This document shows, one piece after another, positions 18,257 to 25,320 of a stretch of DNA of 29,099 nucleotides. Made by a program: the position numbers and the translations under genes. Source of the DNA: Chloroflexota bacterium (GTDB lineage: Bacteria > Chloroflexota > Limnocylindria > Limnocylindrales > CSP1-4); NCBI GenBank assembly GCA_021785115.1, contig JAJYGO010000347.1:1-29099 (forward strand), given 5' to 3'. The first letter of the stretch is position 1. Each line of letters opens with the position of its first letter. Under the pieces are notes generated by a model. It worked only from the letters and a program-made list of their open reading frames with translations. It did no database searches and was not told the DNA's origin.

Positions 18257-19649
18257 GGCGCCTCCCGAACAGGAACTCCGCAAAGGGGCCGACCGAGAAC
18301 TCGGCCACGGTCCGGATCCCCGTCAGTCGCTTCGCCAAGTAGTACATGGCCACGTTCTGCACCGCCGCGACGGCTGCCGTGGAGCAGGCGACGCCGAGTC
18401 CGCCGAAGTGGGGGGCGAGCAGCACCTCTCCCGCCAGGCTGCAGATGCCGGTGGCGATCGTGACCGTCATCAGCTCCCGCTGGTGCCCGGTCATCATCAG
18501 CGTGATCCCGGAGGAGCCGCAGCTGACCGCGACCACCCTCCCCGCTGACAGCACCGCGAGGATGGCGGCGCCCTGCCGGAAGTCGGGACCGAACGCCAAT
18601 CCCAGGGCGGGTCCCCCGAAGAACACGAAGACCAGGAGCACGAGGAGGGCCGGCAGTCCGGCGAGAGTCGACACCGACCGGAGCGCTCGTTCGAGCTCCG
18701 ACTTTCGCCCCTGGGCCCAGAGTTCGGAGATGATCGGCGGCGTCACGCCCTGCAGGATCAGATAGGGGGTCGACACCAGCATCATGAGACGAGCGGCCGC
18801 GCCGTAGATGGCGACGTCGTGCTGAGGGCGGAAGGCCCCCAGCACGAGCACGTCGACGCCTGTCCCGAGGACGTAGATTGCCGTGTTGGTCACGAGCGCC
18901 GGCCACGCCATGTCGAGGATCTCGCGCCCCGACGTCCGTCCCTGTCTGGGCAATCGTCGAACGCGCGGGAGGAGCGCCACTCCGGCGACCAGGGTCGCGA
19001 TCGCCGAGAACCCCAGCGACAGCAGCAGCACGCGTGAGAGCCCCGGGTGCGCGTGCGCCACGTAGAAGGCCGCGAACACGCCGACCGACAGGACGTCTAC
19101 CAGCAGTTGGTCGAAGATCGTCGCGAGATCGAACCGCTGGAACGCTCGCCAGGTCTCGACGAACAGCGACTGGATCGCCGAGACCCCGAGCCAGCCCGCA
19201 GTCACCGGGATGGCGGCCGCCAGGACCGGCGAGTGGTAGAAGGTACGTGCCACCCACCCCCCACCCGCCAGAACGACGATCGCCGTCACCAGCGAGCCGA
19301 GGGTCCCGAACCCGAGCACGGTGCGGATGGCGCTACGCGCGGCGCCTGGCCGGCCGGTTCCGAGCGACGAGGGAACGAACCGTACGACTGCCCGGTCGAG
19401 CCCGAGCTGCGCGATGATCCCGCCGACCACGACCAGCGTGTAGCTCGTGAAGAAGGCGCCAAGCTCGTTGAGGTTGAGAATGCGGGCAAGTAGGGCATTG
19501 ATGAGGAAGCCAAGGACGGTGGTGACGATCCGGCCCCCGAGGACCCAGGCGGACCCGCGCAGGATGCGCCGCCGCAGGGCGCCCATGCTGAGCCTGGGGG
19601 GAGCGGCGACCGACGCGTTCGGCACAGCTTCGCCTCCCGAACCGGTCAC
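18246..19649 (-). CDS. Wzx-type polysaccharide flippase (MOP superfamily)
   Basis: A 467-aa membrane protein with roughly 12-14 transmembrane helices along its length, of the polysaccharide-transporter/MATE-like fold. It would flip undecaprenyl-linked repeat units across the membrane. Typical features are the N-terminal GSAWVLGGRIVTTVLGFLINALLARIL region, a charged loop after helix 2 with GLDRAVVRF, and an internal repeat of the six-helix unit. The frame is open to 19823, but the GTG at 19649, giving VTGSGGEAVP, has GGGAGGG 6 nt upstream and is the best start. The gene diverges from sulfotransferase 4 and converges on sulfotransferase 3. Together with Wzz and Wzy it completes a Wzx/Wzy pathway. 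Substrate unknown. Confidence 0.9.
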   Translation of the reverse strand: MTGSGGEAVPNASVAAPPRLSMGALRRRILRGSAWVLGGRIVTTVLGFLINALLARILNLNELGAFFTSYTLVVVGGIIAQLGLDRAVVRFVPSSLGTGRPGAARSAIRTVLGFGTLGSLVTAIVVLAGGGWVARTFYHSPVLAAAIPVTAGWLGVSAIQSLFVETWRAFQRFDLATIFDQLLVDVLSVGVFAAFYVAHAHPGLSRVLLLSLGFSAIATLVAGVALLPRVRRLPRQGRTSGREILDMAWPALVTNTAIYVLGTGVDVLVLGAFRPQHDVAIYGAAARLMMLVSTPYLILQGVTPPIISELWAQGRKSELERALRSVSTLAGLPALLVLLVFVFFGGPALGLAFGPDFRQGAAILAVLSAGRVVAVSCGSSGITLMMTGHQRELMTVTIATGICSLAGEVLLAPHFGGLGVACSTAAVAAVQNVAMYYLAKRLTGIRTVAEFSVGPFAEFLFGRRRAA

Positions 19650-19679
19650 GGTGTCCCTCCCGGACTCATGATGTGGAGA

Positions 19680-19688
19680 TGCTACAAT
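19680..19688 (+). promoter_or_regulatory. Extended -10 promoter for sulfotransferases 4 and 5
   Basis: TGC-TACAAT (19680-19688) is an extended -10 element with a 5-of-6 hexamer; no good -35 is visible. It predicts a start near 19695 and a leader of about 30 nt lacking a Shine-Dalgarno sequence. On the opposite strand TAGCAT (19684-19679) overlaps it and could serve the divergent flippase gene. Confidence 0.5.
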
Positions 19689-19725
19689 TCCCGCCCCTGG
19701 CGCGGACCAGCCTTCGACTCTCCCC

Positions 19726-20715
19726 ATGCCCGACCCCGGCGCACACCTCCACCCTCGCGAGGGCTCCCGGGATTCCGACGCGGGACCGTTGCTCCGACCC
19801 GTTCCGGCGGACGCGACCCTCATCTACATCCACATCGGCAAGACGGCTGGCATGACGCTGCATCAGGTGCTCGAACGGCAGTTCCCGAAGGACCGGATCT
19901 TCTCGTTCCACGAGATCCCACGCGAGCGCGTCGTTGCCGCCGCCTCGGCGGACACCCCAGCGGAGCACGCGCCGCCGACACTGGTCGGCGACCGTCCCGT
20001 CCGCGAGCACACGCTCGCGTATTTTGCCGGGCTGCCCGAAGAGGCTCGCCGACGGTTCCGCCTCGTGGAGGGGCACACGATCTACGGGATCCACGAGTTC
20101 GTCCCTCGGCCGTCCGTGTATGCGACGTTCCTGCGCGAGCCCGTCGCCCGCGTCGTCTCCGGGTACGGCTACATCCAGCGCAGGACGCACCATCCCCTCT
20201 TCGAGGTCTCCCGCCGGCTGGACCTGCTCGAGCTCGTCGAGAGCGGGCTCGCCCTGCAGTTCGACAACGGGCAGACCCGAGCGCTTGCCGGCGACCTCGG
20301 GACGCCATTCGGCGGGTGCACCTCCGACATGCTGGAGCGGGCGAAGCGGAACGTTGAGCGTGACTTCGCGGCCGTGGGCATCACGGAGCGCTTCGACGAG
20401 TCCCTCCTGCTCCTGCGGGCTGCGTTCGGATGGTCGCGGCTCTTCTACGTCAGGACCAACACCTCGCCACGTCGCCCGGACGACCTCCCGACGGCCACGC
20501 GTCGCACCATCGAGCGATACAACGAACTGGACCGCGACCTCTACTCTTGGGCGCTTCGCCGGTTCGAGGAGGCGGTGGCGGAGGATCCCTCGTTCGGGGA
20601 GTCGCTTCGGCGGTTCCGAGCCGGCAACGAGCGCTACCGACCAGTCGGTCGCCTCAGGTACACGCTGCCGCGGCGGGTGCGCGACCTGGTCCGCCAAGGC
20701 CGCCTCGGACGGTAG
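19726..20715 (+). CDS. Sulfotransferase-like protein 4 (tandem pair, first copy)
   Basis: A 329-aa sulfotransferase of the Sulfotransfer_2-like type. The 5'-phosphosulfate loop is HIGKTAGMTL (36-45), and TFLREPVARVVSGY (134-147) forms the 3'-phosphate site. Further conserved pieces, shared with the next gene, are DNGQTR (180-185), GTPFGGC and ERFDESLLLL (221-230). The N-terminal 30 residues are charged and probably flexible. The ATG at 19726 lacks a clear ribosome binding site. The stop is 2 nt before the start of sulfotransferase 5, so the two form an operon and probably arose by duplication. Proteins of this type include polysaccharide 2-O-sulfotransferases; the acceptor here is unknown. 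Confidence 0.85.
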   Translation: MPDPGAHLHPREGSRDSDAGPLLRPVPADATLIYIHIGKTAGMTLHQVLERQFPKDRIFSFHEIPRERVVAAASADTPAEHAPPTLVGDRPVREHTLAYFAGLPEEARRRFRLVEGHTIYGIHEFVPRPSVYATFLREPVARVVSGYGYIQRRTHHPLFEVSRRLDLLELVESGLALQFDNGQTRALAGDLGTPFGGCTSDMLERAKRNVERDFAAVGITERFDESLLLLRAAFGWSRLFYVRTNTSPRRPDDLPTATRRTIERYNELDRDLYSWALRRFEEAVAEDPSFGESLRRFRAGNERYRPVGRLRYTLPRRVRDLVRQGRLGR

Positions 20716-20717
20716 GG

Positions 20718-21635
20718 ATGGCGTCCCCCCACGATCCCGGCTCCGCCGACCGCACCACGTCGCGGCACGACGACGAGCGGCCGACCGTGATCTTCCTGCA
20801 CATCGGGAAGACCGCCGGCACTACCTTGCGCAAGATCCTGTACCGGAACTTCGATCCCTCCGAGGTCATCCTCGTGAGGAATCGATCGGAGAATCCGGCC
20901 AGGCTCCGACGAGAGGAGACGCCCGCCATCTTCGCAGCGCTCCCCGAGGAGCAGCGGACACGCGCGAGACTGGTCCTCGGCCACGTCGTCTTTGGGATCC
21001 ACGAGCACGTGCCGCGCCCCTTCACGTACATCACGCTCCTGCGGCGCCCCGAAGCCCTGGTCGTGTCCCAGTACCGGTGGGTGCGACGCGAGCCAAGCCA
21101 CTGGCTCCACCGGAGGGTGCTCACCGACGACCTCACGCTGGACGACTACCTCGATCTCGGCTTGTCGCTCGAGGTCGATAACGGCCAGACGCGGGCGATC
21201 TCCGGGGACACCACGACGCCCTTCGGCGAGTGCTCGCCGGAGATGCTGGAGCGCGCGAGGGCGAACCTCGATCGCTGGTTCTCGGTCGTCGGCCTCACGG
21301 AGCGGTTCGACGAGTCGCTGCTGCTCCTCGGGCGGGCGTTCGGCTGGGCCCACCTCGCCTACACACCGGCCAACTTCTCCGCGGCCGCGGCGCAGGCCCC
21401 TGTCTCGGCCGCCACACGGGAACGGATCGAGAACCTGAATCGCCTCGACAACGAGCTCTACGAGTACGCGACCGCACGCATGCAACGGGCCATCGAGGCG
21501 GACCCGGAGCTCGAGGTCGACCTGCGTCGATTCCGGCGGCGAAACGCCGTCTACCGCAGGACGTGGGGTGCGCTCACCTACTCCCTGCCCAGGCGGGTGG
21601 CGATGCGTCTCGGCCTGACCAAGGTCGCGGGCTGA
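20718..21635 (+). CDS. Sulfotransferase-like protein 5 (tandem pair, second copy)
   Basis: A 305-aa homologue of the preceding gene. Motifs are HIGKTAGTTL (28-37), LRRPEALVVSQY (108-119), DNGQTR (154-159), TTPFGEC and TERFDESLLLL. It is similar to sulfotransferase 4 across most of its length but clearly diverged, especially at the N-terminus and in the segment between the two PAPS motifs, so a different acceptor position is plausible. The ATG at 20718 lies 2 nt after the previous stop (TAGGGATG), indicating translational coupling. A longer open frame from 20430 overlaps the upstream gene and is rejected. The 3' end faces sulfotransferase 6 across 7 nt. Confidence 0.85.
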   Translation: MASPHDPGSADRTTSRHDDERPTVIFLHIGKTAGTTLRKILYRNFDPSEVILVRNRSENPARLRREETPAIFAALPEEQRTRARLVLGHVVFGIHEHVPRPFTYITLLRRPEALVVSQYRWVRREPSHWLHRRVLTDDLTLDDYLDLGLSLEVDNGQTRAISGDTTTPFGECSPEMLERARANLDRWFSVVGLTERFDESLLLLGRAFGWAHLAYTPANFSAAAAQAPVSAATRERIENLNRLDNELYEYATARMQRAIEADPELEVDLRRFRRRNAVYRRTWGALTYSLPRRVAMRLGLTKVAG

Positions 21636-21642
21636 CAGGTTC

Positions 21643-22626
21643 CTACGGGCCTGGGCGCCCCCTTCGAGACGCGGCCGCGTACCTGCGCATGAGCGGCAGC
21701 GTGATCGCCGCGACCGCAATCTGCTGACTCCGCGAGAGACCGTCGCGCCATGCCTCGTCCGCCCGGAGCACCAGAGATCCTCGTGCGAGCCTGAGGCGGT
21801 TCCCGGCAACGATGTGATCGGCGTCCAGGTCGGCCTCGTTCCCCCTGAGGAACTGCAGGTCCGCGGGCCCGAGCGAGATTCCCGCGTGGGCTCCGATGCG
21901 CGCGAGTTCCGTGGCCGGGTCCCGCACGAGGTCCTCGTATCGCACCACGACCGTGGGGATTCCCCGGGCGGCCAGCAGGTCGTAGGCGACGTTGATCCAC
22001 GCCCACCGCAAGGCGGTCTTCGCCGGAGCCTGGCGTCCCCGGAACCGCATGCCGTCGGCGACCCACTGGCGCTCGACCCACTTGGTGTTGGAGAAGGCGA
22101 CGCCCCTGCTGTCCCGGACCAGGTGGACCATGCGAACGTCGAGGCCGAGGGCGGCGCGCTCCGCGACGAGGTGTGCCGGACCCTTGGTCGAGTCCACGAT
22201 CACATCCGCCCCGGACACCGAGGCGATCGCCCGGTACACGCGCGACAGCAGCTCCGAGTAGCGGCCCAGCGCGCTGGCGTACGAGCGCGACAGCCCTGGC
22301 CACAGACGCACGGGCAGCGAGCGCGGGAGCGAGAGGTGTCGCCGCCGCATCAGCAGGTCGTTCCGGAGGCGGGTCACCTCGGCGACGTCCACCAGATGCC
22401 AGCCGCCGAACGCGTGGTCGCCGACCGACCTCCAGAAGGGACACGCATGAAAGGGGACCCCGCACCCGCACGCGATGTTCCCCTGAACAGCCCGGTCCCA
22501 CAGGAAGCCGACCTCGCCGACCGCGACCGCGCCCGGCAACCGCCCGAGAAGCCGCGACAGCAGCGTCGACCCGCTCTCGCCGCTGCTCGCGACGGAGAGC
22601 ACGACCGTTTGGATGTCCGCCATCAT
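21643..22626 (-). CDS. Sulfotransferase-like protein 6
   Basis: A 327-aa sulfotransferase-fold protein of a different subtype. SSGESGSTLL (14-23) is the 5'-phosphosulfate loop, VDSTK (144-148) follows, and HLVRDSRGVAFS (168-179) is the 3'-phosphate motif. A CGCG...CPFW segment (53-65), with C53, C55 and C62, recurs in many bacterial relatives and may bind a metal. VVRYEDLVRDP is the late motif. The start is ATG-ATG at 22626/22623, with GAGG 4 or 7 nt upstream, so either codon could be used; the open frame to 22737 has no support. It is transcribed towards sulfotransferase 5 and diverges from the hydrolase at 22943. Acceptor unknown. Confidence 0.88.
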   Translation of the reverse strand: MMADIQTVVLSVASSGESGSTLLSRLLGRLPGAVAVGEVGFLWDRAVQGNIACGCGVPFHACPFWRSVGDHAFGGWHLVDVAEVTRLRNDLLMRRRHLSLPRSLPVRLWPGLSRSYASALGRYSELLSRVYRAIASVSGADVIVDSTKGPAHLVAERAALGLDVRMVHLVRDSRGVAFSNTKWVERQWVADGMRFRGRQAPAKTALRWAWINVAYDLLAARGIPTVVVRYEDLVRDPATELARIGAHAGISLGPADLQFLRGNEADLDADHIVAGNRLRLARGSLVLRADEAWRDGLSRSQQIAVAAITLPLMRRYAAASRRGRPGP

Positions 22627-22942
22627 CAAGCCTCGCGTCTCCGCAGGTCCCGGGCGGGCAAGCGGCCGGGTGTCGGTCCCCACTATAGCCCGCGGGTCGG
22701 CAGACACAGGCGCCGCGTCGCTCGACCGCGCGCGCATCTCCTAGGACTTCCGCCCGAGCCGGCACCGGTCACGGGCGAGTGCCGAAGAAGTTCAGGCAAG
22801 GCCATCCAGATGAATTGCGCTCGGCATCCGGCTGTATCGGGGCGCCCGCGGTTCACAACTGCGGGCACACGGTCGATGACCAACGCACGAGGAGGGACAC
22901 CCCGGAACCCCCTCCTGGACCGTCAGAGAGGTGATGCTGCCT
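22627..22942. other. 316-nt divergent intergenic region
   Basis: It separates sulfotransferase 6 (leftward) from the Ig/GH26-like gene (rightward). It holds a good -10 for the leftward gene (22682-22687). On the right side there is an SD-like AGGAGGG (22890-22896) that can pair with CCCTCCT (22910-22916) in a 7-bp hairpin with a 13-nt loop, but no start codon follows it at usable spacing. A weak TTCACA (22852-22857) has only a poor -10 partner. No coding potential, RNA gene or repeat is seen. Confidence 0.5.
22682..22687 (-). promoter_or_regulatory. -10 box for sulfotransferase 6
   Basis: TATAGT on the minus strand (22687-22682) matches 5 of 6 consensus positions and predicts a start near 22675, about 50 nt before the ATG-ATG start. 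No convincing -35 is present at 16-18 nt. Confidence 0.45.
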
Positions 22943-24226
22943 ATGCGTCCTGGACACCGCGGGTGGCGAATCGCGTTGCGCCTCGGCGTCGTCCTGGCCA
23001 CGCTGGCCTTGACCGCCCCGAACGCAGCGAGCGCGATGGCCGCCGTCCATCATCCATCGCCGGTCCTCAGATTGACGGACACGACCGCGCCGTCGGTCGT
23101 CATCACGTCCCCCGTGAACGGTGCAACGGTCTCCGGGTCGATCACGATCACGGGCAGCGCCAGCGACGACCGTCGCGTGGCGGCCGTGCGCGTTCAGATC
23201 GACTCGAGATTCCCCTCCCGCGCCGACGGCACCACGAGCTGGAGCTACGCGCTCGACACGACAAGCCTCACCGACGGCGCCCACCAGATCACCGCGATCG
23301 CGCGGGACGGCGTGGGAAACAGCTCGTCCGTGACCATCTCGGTGACCATCGACAACGGCTCTACGTCGAGCGCCCCGCCGCCCCCTCCCCCGACAACCAC
23401 GACGACCGGGCCCAGATGGGGGCTCTCGGTCAACAACTCTGCCGTGGACCCGTCGACCATCGAGACGGCCATGGGGCGACCCTACGCGTCACGTGGCGAC
23501 TACCTGCCCCTCTCCGGGGTCAAGTACCCGAACTCGTATGCGCTGTCGGCCGCGTCCGAGGGAGCGCAGATCTACCTGAACATCAACTCCTGGAAGGTCG
23601 TGAGCGGCGTGAAGGTCTGCTATCCGTGGGCTGACGTCGCCTCTGGCGTCGACGATCCGCTGCTCCAGAACTGGGTCAACATGCTGAAGGCCTTCAACTA
23701 CCCCAACACGGTCATCTCGTTCCACCATGAGATGAATCTGGTCGGGCATTCGAATGAGCCGCAGTGTGGGACCCCGGCCGACTACCGCGCCGCGTACGAG
23801 CACGTGTACGAGTACTTCCGGGCGGCCGGCATCGACTACCCTTTCGTGTGGGCACCGACTGCCAGCGCCTTCGCCCAGGGGACCGCCCAGCAGTGGCAGC
23901 CGCCGAACTTCGACTACGTCGGCGCCGATGGCTACAACCGTGACCAGGGAGGCGCGTGGCGGAGCTTCGACTCCATCTTCGCGCCGGCGCACACGTATGC
24001 GGTCGCCCTCGGGAAGCCGCTCTTCATCGGAGAGGTCGGCAGCGTGGAGAGTCCCACCGATCCAACCGCCAAGGCCGCCTGGTTCGCGGACGCCGTGGCA
24101 ACGATCAAGCAGTGGGGAGACCTCGCCACGGTGGAGTGGTCGGACAGCGCCACCTATCAGCCGGACTCGTCATCGACGAGCCTGGCGAGCTTCGTGGCCG
24201 GGGCCCAAGACCCGTACTTCTCCTGA
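22943..24226 (+). CDS. Secreted GH26-like hydrolase with bacterial Ig-like domain
   Basis: A 427-aa secreted protein in three parts. A signal peptide (about 1-31, ending NAASAMA) is followed by a bacterial Ig-like domain (about 48-138, starting TTAPSVVITSPVNGATVSG). A Pro/Thr linker (144-155) then leads to a GH26-like catalytic domain. Catalytic candidates are E263 in SFHHEMN and E364 in FIGEVG; C226 and C275 match the two Cys of the paralogue at 14859. Both share YLNINSW, VCYPW and DGYN. The best start is the ATG at 22943 with GAGGTGA 8 nt upstream; GTG at 22931 and ATG at 22934 are too close to it. A perfect 15-bp hairpin follows the stop. It probably acts on the exported polymer; substrate unproven. 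Confidence 0.82.
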   Translation: MRPGHRGWRIALRLGVVLATLALTAPNAASAMAAVHHPSPVLRLTDTTAPSVVITSPVNGATVSGSITITGSASDDRRVAAVRVQIDSRFPSRADGTTSWSYALDTTSLTDGAHQITAIARDGVGNSSSVTISVTIDNGSTSSAPPPPPPTTTTTGPRWGLSVNNSAVDPSTIETAMGRPYASRGDYLPLSGVKYPNSYALSAASEGAQIYLNINSWKVVSGVKVCYPWADVASGVDDPLLQNWVNMLKAFNYPNTVISFHHEMNLVGHSNEPQCGTPADYRAAYEHVYEYFRAAGIDYPFVWAPTASAFAQGTAQQWQPPNFDYVGADGYNRDQGGAWRSFDSIFAPAHTYAVALGKPLFIGEVGSVESPTDPTAKAAWFADAVATIKQWGDLATVEWSDSATYQPDSSSTSLASFVAGAQDPYFS

Positions 24227-24236
24227 TCTACGGCCT

Positions 24237-24276
24237 CCGAGACCGCGGGGGGAGGAACGGTCCCCCGCGGTCTCGG
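24237..24276 (+). terminator. Strong hairpin terminator after the Ig/GH26-like gene
   Basis: A perfect 15-bp stem, CCGAGACCGCGGGGG (24237-24251) with CCCCCGCGGTCTCGG (24262-24276), and a 10-nt loop lies 10 nt after the stop codon. Only a short CGTTT follows, as is common for GC-rich genomes. Confidence 0.75.
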
Positions 24277-24369
24277 CGTTTCCGCGGACCCCAGACGCCG
24301 CGGATGGGACGGTCACCCCCGGTTCGGCCACGCGCCGACCACCAGAATCGTCGCCCTGCCCCCACCGGC

Positions 24370-24375
24370 TAGTAT
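24370..24375 (+). promoter_or_regulatory. -10 box upstream of the mini-ORF and sulfotransferase 7
   Basis: TAGTAT (24370-24375, 4 of 6) ends 9 nt before the ATG of an eight-codon frame at 24385. It would put the transcript start at about 24382-24384, right at that ATG. No clear -35. Confidence 0.4.
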
Positions 24376-24384
24376 TGGCGGGTC

Positions 24385-24411
24385 ATGTCCGAACATCTGC
24401 TGGTCGAGTGA
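24385..24411 (+). CDS. Possible eight-residue leader peptide
   Basis: An ATG at 24385 opens a frame of eight codons (MSEHLLVE) ending in TGA at 24409-24411. The stop overlaps the GTG start of sulfotransferase 7 as GTGA. With a -10 box 9 nt upstream, the mini-frame would be near-leaderless and its translation could deliver ribosomes to the GTG, which has no Shine-Dalgarno sequence of its own. It could equally be chance; a frame this short has no coding statistics. There is no run of regulatory codons that would suggest classical attenuation. Confidence 0.3.
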   Translation: MSEHLLVE

Positions 24412-25193
24412 GTGTTCGTGGCGCCCGGTGGACGCTGCGAAACCGCCTCGCCGAGCACCGGATCTATCTGCCCATCGCCCGTCGCAAGTATGGCGACGCG
24501 GTCCTCAGCCCCGACACTCAGCTCGTGATCGACGGCTTCACGCGCTCGGGAGTCACCTTCGCCGTGTTCGCCTTCCAGCTGGCCCAGCGGCGCCCGGTGC
24601 GGGTCGCCCACCACCTCCACGCCTCCTCGCATCTGATCGCGGCCGCAAGACGCGGCGTGCCCGCGCTTCTGGTCATTCGGGGTCCGGAGGCCGCGGTCCT
24701 TTCGGCCATGATCCGTGAGCCCCACGTCACCGCCGCGGCCGCCCTCCGCGCTTACACGCGATTCCACCAGCGACTGTGGCCCTTTCGTCAATCGCTTGTC
24801 GTGGGCGAGTTCGATCGGGTCACTGCTGACTTCGGACAGGTCATCGACGACCTCAACCGCCGGTACGGGACGACATTCGAGGCCTTCCGCCACACGGCGG
24901 ACAACGTGTCGTGCGTGTTTCGTCTCATCGAAGACCGATCGCGCCGTCCCCCGTGGAGAACGGCCCTCGGGCGGCTGGAGAACGGACGGATCGGCCTCGC
25001 CGAGTACGAGGGCGCCGTCGCGGCGGCCGGCGGGCGCGAGCGGCTATCGGCCGCCGTGGAGACGAGGATCGCCCGTCCGTCGGCAGAGCGCGAGGCGATG
25101 AAGGAACGTCTCCGGGGTCGGGTGGCGTCCGAGTCTGCGCTCCTCGCCGAGGCCCGCGATGCCTTTGCGGCACTGGTCGGCTCAACGCGGTGA
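24408..25193 (+). CDS. Sulfotransferase-like protein 7 (short paralogue family, altered motifs)
   Basis: A 261-aa paralogue of the protein at 13887-14642. The 5'-phosphosulfate loop reads GFTRSGVTF (43-51), with Val in place of the Ser of RSGST, and the 3'-phosphate region reads VIRGPEAAVLSAM instead of VREPMDAVLAHM. HHLHASSH and IARPSAEREAMK (221-232) are retained. About 35 extra residues lie at 183-220, before the C-terminal motif. The start is inferred as GTG at 24408, giving VSVRGARW, in parallel with MSVRGD in the paralogue; the longer open frame from 23754 overlaps the hydrolase gene. The altered residues raise the possibility of changed donor binding or loss of activity. Confidence in a sulfotransferase origin is fair; in present activity, low. 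Confidence 0.68.
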   Translation: MSVRGARWTLRNRLAEHRIYLPIARRKYGDAVLSPDTQLVIDGFTRSGVTFAVFAFQLAQRRPVRVAHHLHASSHLIAAARRGVPALLVIRGPEAAVLSAMIREPHVTAAAALRAYTRFHQRLWPFRQSLVVGEFDRVTADFGQVIDDLNRRYGTTFEAFRHTADNVSCVFRLIEDRSRRPPWRTALGRLENGRIGLAEYEGAVAAAGGRERLSAAVETRIARPSAEREAMKERLRGRVASESALLAEARDAFAALVGSTR

Positions 25194-25257
25194 GCGGACA
25201 GCCCCCGCCTGCAGGCCCCTCGCTCGTAGGTCTATTGAACTAGCGGGCAGACCTTGA

Positions 25258-25271
25258 CCCCCGAACGGGGG
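25258..25271 (+). terminator. Short GC hairpin between sulfotransferase 7 and the phosphoesterase
   Basis: CCCCC-GAAC-GGGGG (25258-25271) forms a compact 5-bp stem with a tetraloop, 64 nt after the sulfotransferase stop and 49 nt before the phosphoesterase start. There is no T-tract, so it may be a terminator or part of the downstream leader. Confidence 0.35.
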
Positions 25272-25320
25272 ATGGACCAGACTCGATTGAACCGAAGGGA
25301 ACTGCGAGGGGAGTCCGTTC

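Noticed and set aside
17167..19257. A 696-codon minus-strand open frame spanning sulfotransferase 3 and the flippase
   Set aside because: It is out of frame with the flippase and antisense to the sulfotransferase; its composition is typical of a GC-driven shadow.
22890..22896. AGGAGGG as a ribosome binding site for a small gene in the divergent region
   Set aside because: No ATG or GTG follows within usable distance; the actual gene start at 22943 has its own GAGGTGA.
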